Assembly: GCA_023512435.1 (NCBI GenBank)
Contig: JAILZP010000018.1
Location: forward strand, 1-60,438
Direction: 5' to 3'
Source: Peptococcaceae bacterium
GTDB taxonomy: Bacteria > Bacillota > Desulfotomaculia > Desulfotomaculales > Desulfocucumaceae
Length of the DNA: 60,438 bases
Within the stretch, counting starts at the first letter, position 1. Every line of letters starts with the position of its first letter. The notes beneath the pieces are model-generated. The model searched no databases. It saw nothing but the letters and a program-made list of their open reading frames with translations, and was not told where the DNA came from. The translations under genes were made by a program, and so were the position numbers. This document shows, piece after piece, positions 52,249 to 60,129 of this stretch.

Positions 52249-52716
52249 TTGAAAAAAACCATTATTGTCTTCAGCGGAGACCTGGACAGGGTGATGGCCG
52301 CCTTCATCATTGCCAACGGGGCCGCGGCCATGGGCGATGACGTGTCCATGTTTTTCACCTTCTGGGGCCTGAATGTTTTGCGGAAGCCTGAAAAGGTAAA
52401 AGCAAAAAAGAGCTTTCTCCAGGCCATGTTCGGGGCCATGATGCCCAGGGGGGCCGGCAGGCTGGGGCTTTCCAAGATGAACTTCGGCGGCATGGGCGCC
52501 TCCATGATGAAGCTGGTAATGAAGCAGCAAAACGTGACTCCCCTGCCGGAACTGATCCAAACGGCCAGGGAGCAGGGGATAAAGATGATCGCCTGCACCA
52601 TGTCCATGGACGTGATGGGCATCAGGGAGGAAGAGCTCATCGACGGCCTGGAGTTCGCCGGGGTGGCCACCTACCTGGCCGAGGCCGACGAGGCCAACGT
52701 AAACCTTTTTATATAG
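52249..52716 (+). CDS. DsrE/DsrF-like sulfur-relay protein
   Basis: 155 residues from TTG 52249 (GGGGGGA 7 nt upstream). Family features: KTIIVFSGDLDRVMAAFIIANGAA, DVSMFFTFWGLNVLRKP, IACTMSMDVMGI, the last with the likely sulfur-accepting Cys. The internal Met/Gly-rich stretch (FGAMMPRGAG...MGASMMKLVMKQQ) is typical of the larger DsrE subtype. Completes the sulfur-relay set with tusA. An upstream ATG at 52234 lacks a ribosome site. Confidence 0.85.
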   Translation: MKKTIIVFSGDLDRVMAAFIIANGAAAMGDDVSMFFTFWGLNVLRKPEKVKAKKSFLQAMFGAMMPRGAGRLGLSKMNFGGMGASMMKLVMKQQNVTPLPELIQTAREQGIKMIACTMSMDVMGIREEELIDGLEFAGVATYLAEADEANVNLFI

Positions 52717-52867
52717 CGGCTTAATTTTGCCATTTTCATTTAACCCTCCATGAATTAAAATTGTTTTAAATATTATACAGCTTTGTGCCGGATGTTGGGG
52801 AAGCAACATCCGGCCAAATTGCATTTTTGACCGTCCGGAGGTGAAGCGGCGATTTATGCCGGTATAA

Positions 52868-54478
52868 ATGAAAAACTGGGAGACGGACGTACTCGTTATC
52901 GGCAGCGGGCTGGCCGGATTAAGGGCGGCCATTGAGGCCCGCCGGGCCGGCACCCGTGTATTGGTGGTGAGCCGGGCCCCCATCGGCAAGGCCAATAACA
53001 GCGCCATATCCAAAGGTCAGTTTGCGGTTTCCGGAGGGGAGTTTCACCCCGGGGACAGCGCCGAACAGCACATGAAAGACATCCTGGCCGGAGGCGGCCG
53101 GATAGGCGATCCGCGTCTGGTGTCGGTGATGGTTGAGAATCTGAAGGACGAGGTTGGGTTCCTCAGAGATTGCGGGGTTTCCCTGGCCTCCAGGGATGAC
53201 GGCAGCCTCAGGTACGGCAAACCTCCCGGACACACCTACCCCAGGGTGCTGGGAACAGCCCGGAGCTTCGGCGTCGACCTGCTGGACCCGCTGGCGGCGC
53301 GGGCCTTGGAGATGGGAGTCAGCATGGAACAGGGGGTAACCCTCCTGTCCCTGGCCGGCGGCGGGGAGGGGACGGGCGGGGCCTGGGGCGTTACGCGGCG
53401 GGGTGAACCGGTTTTCATCGAGGCGGCCGCGGTAATCCTGGCCACCGGAGGCGCCGGCGGGCTGTACCTGAACACCAACAACGCGCCGGGTTCCGTGGGC
53501 CTCGGGCTGGCCATGGCCCTGGACGCCGGGCTGTCCCTGGTGGATATGGAATTCGTGCAGTTTTACCCGACATACCTGCGAATGCCCGGAAAGCCCCGGG
53601 TGATGGTTTTTTATGAGGTCCTGGTGGCCGTGGCCGGGGCAGTCCTGCGCAACAGCCTGGGCCAGGACATCAGGGAGCTTTATGACCTGAATGACGCATC
53701 CAGCCTGACCAGGGACAGGCTGAGCCGGGCCATCGCCGCTGAAATCAGTGCCGGCCGGGGCGTCGGCCCGGGCGGGGAGGCCGTGATCATGGACCTGTCC
53801 GCCATCGCCGGGATGGAAAAATACCGCCGCCTGATCCCCAGGGCTGTTCCCCCGGAAGTTACCGAGTTGCACGTGGCCCCGGTGGCCCACTTTACCATGG
53901 GCGGGGTGGCGGTGAAGCCGGGGGGGGGAACCGGAATTCCCGGGCTCTGGGCCGTCGGGGAGGTGGCCGGGGGCATTCACGGGGCCAACCGGATAGGGGG
54001 AAACGCCCTGGCTGAGTGCCTGGCCCTGGGCCGGGCGGCCGGAGGCGCAGCCGCGGAATACTCGCTGCGGGCCGGACAGCGGAAAGGCCGCCCGAAATAC
54101 GCTGAGGCTCCCTTCGATCCCGGCGCCGGAGCCGAAGATTTGTCCCCGGTGGAAGAAACGTTGAGAAGGGCCATGAGCAGCCGGGCCGGCATTCTGCGGG
54201 ACGCCGGCGGGCTTGAGGAGGCCCTGGCCGTGATAAATTCCCTGGGAGACAAAATATCAGGCCGGAAATCCGTGTCCGCCCTGAAACTGGGCATGATGCT
54301 GGATGTCGCCCGGGCCGTCTGCCTGTCCGCGCTGATGCGCCGGGAAAGCCGGGGTTCCCACTTCAGGCTGGACCACCCCGGTGAAAGGGATGACTATCTG
54401 GGCAATTTCCTGGTGAAAAAGGCAAACGGTGAGGTGGAGGCAACATTCGTTCCCCGCGGCAACCCGGCATATAAATAA
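52868..54478 (+). CDS. FAD-dependent fumarate reductase/L-aspartate oxidase-like flavoprotein
   Basis: 536 residues. The fold is that of the fumarate reductase/succinate dehydrogenase flavoprotein family: DVLVIGSGLAGLRAAIEARR (FAD), GGEFHPGDSAEQHMKDIL, HTYPRVLGT, ILATGGAGGLYLN, FVQFYPT, and HFTMGGVAVKPGGGTGIPGLWAVGEVAGG with the flavin histidine. C-terminal capping domain present but short. It has no covalent-FAD His motif of SdhA that I can see. Substrate not determinable; the neighbour at 54558 is an Fe-S protein that may pass electrons to it. Confidence 0.82.
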   Translation: MKNWETDVLVIGSGLAGLRAAIEARRAGTRVLVVSRAPIGKANNSAISKGQFAVSGGEFHPGDSAEQHMKDILAGGGRIGDPRLVSVMVENLKDEVGFLRDCGVSLASRDDGSLRYGKPPGHTYPRVLGTARSFGVDLLDPLAARALEMGVSMEQGVTLLSLAGGGEGTGGAWGVTRRGEPVFIEAAAVILATGGAGGLYLNTNNAPGSVGLGLAMALDAGLSLVDMEFVQFYPTYLRMPGKPRVMVFYEVLVAVAGAVLRNSLGQDIRELYDLNDASSLTRDRLSRAIAAEISAGRGVGPGGEAVIMDLSAIAGMEKYRRLIPRAVPPEVTELHVAPVAHFTMGGVAVKPGGGTGIPGLWAVGEVAGGIHGANRIGGNALAECLALGRAAGGAAAEYSLRAGQRKGRPKYAEAPFDPGAGAEDLSPVEETLRRAMSSRAGILRDAGGLEEALAVINSLGDKISGRKSVSALKLGMMLDVARAVCLSALMRRESRGSHFRLDHPGERDDYLGNFLVKKANGEVEATFVPRGNPAYK

Positions 54479-54557
54479 TTGACTGTATAGTGATGAAATG
54501 TTAAAATATAAATAATTAATAATTAATATATTATCTATATCCGAGGAGGTGGTTTGT

Positions 54558-55625
54558 GTGCACCACTACCACAGGCTGCGGGAAACTCTTGGCACTCACC
54601 CGATAGGGGCCCCGGAGAGCGAGGAATTCCTGGAGATCCTGAAAATACTGTTTCCTCCGGGAGAGGTGGAGATTGCCCTGCACCTGGATTTCAGGCTGCG
54701 GAAGGTGAGCGAGGTGGCCGGGGCGGCCGGGGTCCCGGAGGAAGAAGCCCTGAAAAAGCTTGAGTCAATGGCGGACAGGGGATCGGTGCTGGCTAAAAAG
54801 ATCGAGGGAGAGATGGCCTACGCCCTTCTCCCGGTCTACCCGGGGCTGTTTGAGTATCCCTTCATGAAGGGCGGCGACGATGAGACCCGGAAAAGGCTGG
54901 CCCGGCTTTGGCACGCCTATTACATGAAGGCCATGGCGGCGGAACTGGCCAGGGCCAACCCTCCCTGGAACAGGGTATTTCCGGCCGAAGAGGCCATTCC
55001 GGAGGAATACGAGATACTCCCCTTCGAGGTGGCCTCCCAAATGATGGCCAAAGCCTCGGACATCGCCCTGGCCAACTGCCCCTGCCGCATTTCTGCTCAA
55101 AACTGCGACAAGCCCCTGGACGTGTGCCTGTCCTTTGACGGCGCGGCGAGGTTTCTTTCGGAGCGGGGCATGGCCAGGATGATTTCCCTGGAAGAGGCCG
55201 TGGAAGTTCTGAAAAGGTCCGAGGAGGCCGGCCTGGTGCACACCGGCAGCAACAGCGCCGAAAAGCTGGTGTTCATGTGCAACTGCTGCCCCTGCTGCTG
55301 CCACTTCCTGAGACTGATTACCGAACATAACTATCCGGAAGCCGTGGCCAAATCCAGCTACCGGGCCAGTCTAAACAGCGGTGAGTGCATCGGCTGCGGA
55401 GTGTGCGCCGAAGAGCGGTGCCCGGTGAAGGCCGTGACCCTGGAAGGGGAGACCGCCGCGGTCAATGCCGAAAAGTGCATCGGCTGCGGGCTGTGCGTGT
55501 CCACCTGCCCCACCGGGGCCATCACCCTGGTGAAGCGCGGGAACTACCAGCCGCCCCCGGCCACCGCGGGGGAACTGGTGAAGAGGATTGTGGGGAACAA
55601 GCAAAAATCAGGGATTGGGGATTAG
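54558..55625 (+). CDS. Cysteine-rich 4Fe-4S protein
   Basis: 355 residues from GTG 54558 (GAGGAGG 7 nt upstream). The N-terminal half looks like a winged-helix/helical region (EVEIALHLDFRLRKVSEVAG). Then a Cys-rich patch with NCPCRISAQNCDKPLDVCL and FMCNCCPCCCHFLR, and a two-cluster ferredoxin CIGCGVCAEERCPVKAV and CIGCGLCVSTCPTGAI at about 275-330. Similar proteins are annotated as 4Fe-4S binding proteins in Clostridia; function unknown. The stop TAG (55623-55625) lies inside a GGGATTG-type heptanucleotide array, so the C-terminal residues SGIGD come from repeat sequence. Confidence 0.8.
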   Translation: MHHYHRLRETLGTHPIGAPESEEFLEILKILFPPGEVEIALHLDFRLRKVSEVAGAAGVPEEEALKKLESMADRGSVLAKKIEGEMAYALLPVYPGLFEYPFMKGGDDETRKRLARLWHAYYMKAMAAELARANPPWNRVFPAEEAIPEEYEILPFEVASQMMAKASDIALANCPCRISAQNCDKPLDVCLSFDGAARFLSERGMARMISLEEAVEVLKRSEEAGLVHTGSNSAEKLVFMCNCCPCCCHFLRLITEHNYPEAVAKSSYRASLNSGECIGCGVCAEERCPVKAVTLEGETAAVNAEKCIGCGLCVSTCPTGAITLVKRGNYQPPPATAGELVKRIVGNKQKSGIGD

Positions 55626-55638
55626 GGATTGGGGATTG
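55611..55638. repeat. Heptanucleotide array (4 units)
   Basis: GGGATTG, GGGATTA, GGGATTG, GGGATTG in phase. Contains the stop codon of the upstream gene. Confidence 0.9.
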
Positions 55639-55673
55639 GATAACTCAGGTACCGGGTACCTAAGTTTATCCAA
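55636..55673. repeat. Long inverted repeat
   Basis: TTGGATAACTCAGGTACC (55636-55653) and GGTACCTAAGTTTATCCAA (55655-55673) are complementary except for one bulge and one mismatch. No T-run follows, so it is not an obvious terminator. The arms start within the heptanucleotide array. Confidence 0.75.
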
Positions 55674-55769
55674 TACTATCAACCACAGAAAACAAAGAGA
55701 AAACTCACAATCATCCCCCGGGCCGCCTTCTGTCAGCACTGGGGGTTTTTTCATTTATTTTTGGCCCTG

Positions 55770-55798
55770 TTGATTGCCATTAATATTGGTAGTATAAT
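55770..55798 (+). promoter_or_regulatory. vapBC promoter
   Basis: TTGATT (55770-55775), 17-bp spacer, TATAAT (55793-55798), 40 bp before the antitoxin start. Confidence 0.85.
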
Positions 55799-55837
55799 CT
55801 AGCTATCGATAAGAAAAAAGTAAGGAGAAGCGATAAT

Positions 55838-56047
55838 ATGGGAGAGGTAACTATCTCCAGCAAATTTCAAGTAGTTATTCCTAAGGAAGTAAGAAAACAA
55901 TTACGCCTTAAAGTTGGTCAAAAACTAAGAGTAGTGGTGAAAGGTCAAACAATTAATCTTGTACCGGAGATTCCGATTTCAGAGATGAGAGGATTTTTAA
56001 AGGGAATGGATAAGTCTGGAATTAGGGAAGAGGACGATAGGTTGTGA
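55838..56047 (+). CDS. vapB: VapB-like antitoxin (AbrB/MazE fold)
   Basis: 69 residues. AbrB-type swapped-hairpin DNA-binding domain: EVTISSKFQVVIPKEVRKQL with LRLKVGQKLRVVV, followed by a short tail (EMRGFLKGMD) that would bind the toxin. Autoregulation through the promoter at 55770 is expected for this family. AAGGAGAAG lies upstream. AT-rich and unlike its neighbours, so probably acquired. Overlaps the toxin gene by 4 bp. Confidence 0.9.
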   Translation: MGEVTISSKFQVVIPKEVRKQLRLKVGQKLRVVVKGQTINLVPEIPISEMRGFLKGMDKSGIREEDDRL

Positions 56048-56409
56048 TCATTGTTGATTCGTGCGGATGGATTGAATATTTGGTTGACGGCGACAAGGCG
56101 GGGGAATATGCAAAGTATTTTCTTGAAACAGGAAATGTAGTCACTCCAACCATTGTGATTTACGAGGTATTTAAAAAAGTTTTAAAGGATCGTGGTGAGG
56201 AAGCGGCGGTTATGGTTGCCGCACAAATGAATAACACGAGGGTAGTTGAATTATCCGAGAGCTTGTCGCTGCTTGCCGCGAATCTCAGCGTAAAGCACAG
56301 TCTCCCTATGGCGGATGCCATAGTTTACGCAACGGCAAAGGCGTTGGGGTGTCAGGTGGTTACAAGCGATAAACATTTTTCGGATTTAGATAATGTTATT
56401 TTTATTTGA
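56044..56409 (+). CDS. vapC: VapC PIN-domain ribonuclease toxin
   Basis: 121 residues. PIN-domain acidic residues are visible: IVDSCGWIEYL (Asp, with Trp-Ile-Glu), VTPTIVIYEVFKKVL (Glu), LPMADAIVYATAKALG (Asp) and VTSDKHFSDL (Asp). All four are in place, so it should be an active RNase, probably cutting tRNA or rRNA. It shares its strand and codon bias with vapB. A bidirectional terminator (56427-56444) follows. Confidence 0.92.
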   Translation: MIIVDSCGWIEYLVDGDKAGEYAKYFLETGNVVTPTIVIYEVFKKVLKDRGEEAAVMVAAQMNNTRVVELSESLSLLAANLSVKHSLPMADAIVYATAKALGCQVVTSDKHFSDLDNVIFI

Positions 56410-56426
56410 GTTAGTCCAAAAAGAAC

Positions 56427-56444
56427 GCCCGGCTTGTGCCGGGC
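56427..56444. terminator. Bidirectional terminator between vapC and ptb
   Basis: GCCCGGC (56427-56433), TTGT loop, GCCGGGC (56438-56444). On the minus strand it is followed by GTTCTTTTT, suiting ptb; on the plus strand a weaker T-rich stretch follows. Confidence 0.8.
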
Positions 56445-57374
56445 TTAGCCTTCTTTTCCGCTTTCCATTCGGGCCGCCCGGGCCGCCGCGTAGCAGGCCA
56501 AGGCCAGGGAGCAGACTCTTCCCCGGGGGGTTTCGTTCCTCCCGGCCAGCACCACCGGCTTCCTGGCTCCCAGCACCACGGCGGCCATCCTGCCCCGGGC
56601 GAAATGAAGTATGGCCTGGCCCAGGAAGCTGCCCGCCTCTATGCTGGGGGCGAAGAGCAGGTCGGCCCTGGAGGCCACCGAGTCCGTTATCCCTTTTTGC
56701 CGGGCGGCCTCCCTGCTCACGGCCACGTCCAGGGCCATGGGCCCTTCCACCAGCGCGCCGGTGATCGCCCCCTGCCGGGCCATGTCCACCAGCCGCCGGG
56801 CTTCCACCGTCACCGGCATCTTGGGGCTGACCTTTTCATTGGCTGACAGCAGAGCCACCTTCGGGGTCTCAATGCCCAGTCTGTGTAAAAAAGCAATCGC
56901 GTTTTGAAGAATGGCCGCCTTGTCCGTGAAATCCGGGCTGGTGTTAAGTCCTCCGTCGGTGACGTATATCAGCCGGTCGTATCCGGGCACCTCGAAGGCG
57001 GCAAGATAACTCAGCAGCGTGCCGTTTCCCAGCCCTTCCGGGGAGGCCGCCGCCCTTAAAAAATCCCCGCTGTTCACCTCTCCTTTCATCAGCACGTCCG
57101 CCGCGCCGCTTTTGACCGCCCCGGCGGCTACAGAGACGGCCCTGCGGGGGTCGGGCTCGTGAATCAGTTCCACCCTGTTCAGGTTAAGGCTCACCTGGCA
57201 GGCCATCCTCCAAATGTGGTCCTGGTGCCCCACCAGCAACGCCCCGGCTATTCCCTCATCCAGGGCGTCCCGGACGGCCTGCAGGACCTGTTTGTTCCCG
57301 GCCGGGGCCGCGCAGACCCTTTGCCGGGGCATGTCCCTGAGCCTGTTGATCAATTGACGGAAACTTTCAATCAT
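56445..57374 (-). CDS. ptb: Phosphate butyryltransferase
   Basis: 309 residues. Swaps CoA for phosphate on butyryl-CoA (or branched acyl-CoA). The family pattern AGNKQVLQAVRDALDEGIAGALLVG, DVLMKGEVNSGDFLRA, VTDGGLNTSPDF, ALLSANEKVSPKMPVT and DLLFAPSIEAGSFLGQAI is clear. It overlaps the buk gene upstream by 8 bp, so both are made together. With Buk it gives ATP from butyryl-CoA or similar, or works in reverse. A 5'-truncated paralog lies at 58577-59086. Confidence 0.95.
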   Translation of the reverse strand: MIESFRQLINRLRDMPRQRVCAAPAGNKQVLQAVRDALDEGIAGALLVGHQDHIWRMACQVSLNLNRVELIHEPDPRRAVSVAAGAVKSGAADVLMKGEVNSGDFLRAAASPEGLGNGTLLSYLAAFEVPGYDRLIYVTDGGLNTSPDFTDKAAILQNAIAFLHRLGIETPKVALLSANEKVSPKMPVTVEARRLVDMARQGAITGALVEGPMALDVAVSREAARQKGITDSVASRADLLFAPSIEAGSFLGQAILHFARGRMAAVVLGARKPVVLAGRNETPRGRVCSLALACYAAARAARMESGKEG

Positions 57375-58464
57375 TTTTCTCCTCCCGGGACCCTGCCGGC
57401 CTCCTGCCGTAAAATTTGACCTCTTCCTTGCCGGTCAGCACCCTGACCACGCCCCGGGCCAGGGCCTCCATTTCTTTCTCGCCGGGGATCACCAGCACCC
57501 CGGCAATGAAGGACACCCTGGCCGTAATTTCGTCCACCACCAGCCTGGAGTGGGCCATCCCCCCGGTCAGCACGATGCCGTCCACCCTGCCTTGGAGGAC
57601 CGTGGACATGGCGCCGATTTCCTTGGCCACCTGGTAGCACATGGCCTCAACCACCCGCCGGGCCTTTTCGTCGCCCCCGGCCACCATTTCCTCCACCCCG
57701 GCGAAGTCCCTGGTGCCCAGGTAGGCGTATATTCCCCCGGTTTTTACGATCCTGGCGGCCATTTCCTCACCGGTGTATTTCCCGGAATAGCACAGGTTCA
57801 CCAGGTCCAGGGAGGGAAGGCCGCCGCAGCGCTCCAGGGAAAAGGGACCCTCATTGTTGGCGTTGTTGACGTCGATCATTTTGCCCCGGGCAAAGGCGGC
57901 CACCGAGATGCCGCTGCCCAGGTGGGCCACCACCAGGTTGATCCAGTCCGGGGGGATGCCCTTCAAGGAGGCGGCTTCCCTGGCCACGGCCCGCATGTTC
58001 AGGGCGTGGGACTTGCTGACCCTGGGCAGTTCCGGCAGTCCGGAAAACCTGGCCGGGTCGTGGAATTCGTCCACCGACACCGGGTCCACGATGTAGGCCG
58101 GCAGGCCGTACTTTTCGGCCAGGCTGCTAGCGATGACGGCCCCCAGGTTGGAGGCGTGTTCCCCGTACTTGCATTCCGCCAGGTCGTTCAGCATCTCCCG
58201 GTCGATGAGATAGGTTCCCCCCTCCAGGGGCTTCAGCAGCCCTCCCCTGGCGGCCAGGGCATCAAAGCCGTTCAAGGCGTGGCCGCTTTCGGCCAGGGCC
58301 CTTTCAACGGCCTCCAGGCGGTAGCGGTACTGGTCCGCAACCCTTTCAAAGAGGCCCAACTCTTCGTCCGGGTGGCGGATGCCGGTCTGCCAGGCGCATT
58401 TTTCCGATTCAAATACCGCTATCTTGGTGGAGGTGGACCCGGGATTGATTACCAGTATCTTCAT
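57367..58464 (-). CDS. buk: Butyrate kinase
   Basis: 365 residues of the acetate/butyrate kinase (ASKHA) fold: KILVINPGSTSTKIAVFE (phosphate-1), VAHLGSGISVAAFARGK (phosphate-2) and ILVTGG-like GIVLTGGMAHSRLVVD (adenosine). Makes acyl phosphate from butyrate or branched acids and ATP, or ATP in the reverse direction. First gene of the buk-ptb pair; a heptanucleotide array lies upstream. Confidence 0.95.
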   Translation of the reverse strand: MKILVINPGSTSTKIAVFESEKCAWQTGIRHPDEELGLFERVADQYRYRLEAVERALAESGHALNGFDALAARGGLLKPLEGGTYLIDREMLNDLAECKYGEHASNLGAVIASSLAEKYGLPAYIVDPVSVDEFHDPARFSGLPELPRVSKSHALNMRAVAREAASLKGIPPDWINLVVAHLGSGISVAAFARGKMIDVNNANNEGPFSLERCGGLPSLDLVNLCYSGKYTGEEMAARIVKTGGIYAYLGTRDFAGVEEMVAGGDEKARRVVEAMCYQVAKEIGAMSTVLQGRVDGIVLTGGMAHSRLVVDEITARVSFIAGVLVIPGEKEMEALARGVVRVLTGKEEVKFYGRRPAGSREEKND

Positions 58465-58488
58465 TTATAATCTCGTCCCGCTCCTCAT

Positions 58489-58551
58489 AATAGCTGTTGG
58501 CTGTTAGCTATAGCTTCAGGTTATTGGTTATTGGTTGCCGGTTGCAGGTCA
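58489..58551. repeat. Heptanucleotide array (about 9 units)
   Basis: In-phase units AATAGCT, GTTGGCT, GTTAGCT, ATAGCTT, CAGGTTA, TTGGTTA, TTGGTTG, CCGGTTG, CAGGTCA. It lies between buk and the ptb remnant, so it may hold the buk promoter region. Confidence 0.8.
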
Positions 58552-58576
58552 TTGTAAAGTCCCGGCATGATGTGTC

Positions 58577-59086
58577 TTAAGGGAAGGCTGCATATGCCGG
58601 ATCACATTCTGAGTTCTGAGTTCTGAGTTCTGCCGTTTGCAACGGCTGCTTCTTAATGCTGTAATAGCAGGCGAAAGCTATCGACGACAGTTTTCCGAAA
58701 GGGGTCTCGGCCCGGGAGGTTAACACTACCGGCCTTGAGGCCCCCACCACCAGGCCGGCCATTATGCCTCCGGCAAAGTGTATTATGGTTTTGCCCAGCA
58801 CATTTCCGGCCTCGATGCCGGGCGCCACCAGCAAGTCCGCTTTTCCGGCCACCGGGCTGCAGAATCCCCGGGCTTCGGCCTCCTCTGCGTTTATGGCCGG
58901 GCCGAGGTCCATCGGTCCGTCGATGTCGGCTCCTTCAATCTCCCCCCTGGCGGCCATGTCCTTCAGCCTTTCAGCGTCCAGGGCCGGGGGGAGCGTGACG
59001 CCGCCCGGCAGGTCCGGAGAAAGCACCGCCACCCGGGGCCTTTCAAGGCCGATGGCCCTCAGGAAGTCAATGGCGTTCAGGTGGGT
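58577..59086 (-). pseudogene. 5'-truncated second phosphate butyryltransferase
   Basis: The frame carries the C-terminal two-thirds of a Ptb-type protein: NAIDFLRAIGLERPRVAVLS, GADIDGPMDL, DLLVAPGIEAGNVLGKTI, FACYYSIKKQ. Likeness starts abruptly at about 59086; upstream DNA is AT-rich and the frame soon meets a stop near 59174 with no start codon. The last 20 residues are read from a heptanucleotide array (58606-58640). The tail QTAELRTQNSE is therefore not Ptb-like. It looks like a gene cut by an insertion or deletion. GTG 59032 is the only plausible internal start. Confidence 0.85.
58606..58640. repeat. Heptanucleotide array (5 units)
   Basis: ATTCTGA, GTTCTGA (twice), GTTCTGC, CGTTTGC in phase, inside the 3' end of the ptb remnant frame. 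Confidence 0.85.
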
Positions 59087-59353
59087 AAAAAGTGGATGGA
59101 GTGAAGGATAAAAATTGGCCGGATGTTCTGTGTAAGAAATTTTATAAAAAATATCCTTTTTCTGTGAACTTTTTCAGGGGGATAATCGTCATATTAGGGA
59201 GATTATTATTTTAGAATTTTTAAAAAATGATTTTAAAGAACTACACATTCATACCCATCTAAGACGGAGTTAGACTGTGATTTACTGTTTTTATGCATAT
59301 ATGGTAGACAGAGGTTATAAATAGTTTTAATATTTATGAGAGGAGGTTTTTGC
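59087..59353. other. AT-rich non-coding stretch
   Basis: No gene found. The base composition changes abruptly at about 59087, marking a probable junction with acquired DNA. GAGAGGAGG at 59338-59346 is a strong ribosome site for the next small frame. Confidence 0.5.
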
Positions 59354-59526
59354 TTGACCACAAGGCAATAAAAAGAAAGCAGAACCCCTGAGGAAATAAA
59401 GCAATTAACAAATAGGATTATTAAAGTAATATTAACTTAGATTACAAATATAAAGTTACGACTGAAGCAAAAGGCTATGCCGGCAGTATAAGGGAAAATC
59501 CCTTGCTGTCGGTTTTTTATAAATGA
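59354..59526 (+). pseudogene. Decayed small gene
   Basis: A good ribosome site (GAGGAGG) precedes TTG 59354. Frame 1 reads LTTRQ, TAA, then KESRTPEEIKQLTNRIIK and stops at 59438. A shifted frame continues DYKYKVTTEAKGYAGSIREN and PLLSVFYK to TGA 59524-59526. The peptide halves look protein-like, so one stop and one frameshift have broken a small gene of about 60 residues. Family unknown. Confidence 0.5.
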
Positions 59527-59574
59527 TGAAAAAGGCTAAACTATAAAAAAAGTGATGGGCCCAAAATAACGAAA

Positions 59575-60129
59575 GTGTTCAGGGTTACCGAAAACGGATT
59601 AAAGGAAATAAGCATTGAAGAATACCTGAATACACAAAGTGAAGAACAATTTAAGAAGACCAAAAACTTAAATGAAAAAGGGCTAGAAAGTCAAAAAGCT
59701 GTGATTCAATCTAGTTATGACTATTATGATGAATATGGCTGGGGTACTTTCAGAAAATCTGGAGGAAGATGCAGTAGATATGCGGAAAACTACACATCAA
59801 ATACGATGAGTTATGCAATACAATATTCCAAAACTCAAGGTTATTCAGTAAGTGTGTCATTGACTACACCTGAGTTTAGCGCATTAAAAGCTGGTGTGTC
59901 CTTCACATGGAATAATTCAGCATCTGTCAGCGACACTGCCACATTGTATGTAAGCCCTTATCATAGAGGTTGGTGGGAATTTGATCCACTCATGAATAAC
60001 AGTTGGGGAGTTATAGAACACTATGAAGGAGGAGTGCTTGTATCAGAGAAATTCGTTGATGCATATAGTCCAAAGAAAATCGGTTCTCTCCTTGATGGCT
60101 ATTTAGTTGCAATGGAAGAACAGATATAA
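59575..60129 (+). CDS. Unknown protein rich in beta-strand and aromatic residues
   Basis: 184 residues from GTG 59575; the ribosome site is poor and the frame is open back to a TGA near 59526, so the start is uncertain. An acidic/Gln-rich N-terminal part (ISIEEYLNTQSEEQFKKT) leads to a Ser/Thr/Tyr-rich section with alternating polar/hydrophobic residues (SYAIQYSKTQGYSVSVSL, then AGVSFTWNNSASVSDTATLY) and Trp motifs (HRGWWEFDPLMNN). The pattern recalls beta-rich secreted or pore-like proteins, but no signal peptide is visible. I do not recognise it. It is AT-rich and sits in apparently acquired DNA after the broken small gene. Confidence 0.55.
   Translation: MFRVTENGLKEISIEEYLNTQSEEQFKKTKNLNEKGLESQKAVIQSSYDYYDEYGWGTFRKSGGRCSRYAENYTSNTMSYAIQYSKTQGYSVSVSLTTPEFSALKAGVSFTWNNSASVSDTATLYVSPYHRGWWEFDPLMNNSWGVIEHYEGGVLVSEKFVDAYSPKKIGSLLDGYLVAMEEQI

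Noticed and set aside
58489..58640. Possible CRISPR-like repeats
   Set aside because: The units are 7 bp, adjacent and without spacers; no cas genes are present in the window.
59461..59520. c-di-GMP riboswitch- or terminator-like hairpin (GCAAAAGGCTATGCCGG region, then T-run)
   Set aside because: The core c-di-GMP-I motifs are incomplete, and the sequence reads as part of a decayed protein gene in one frame.
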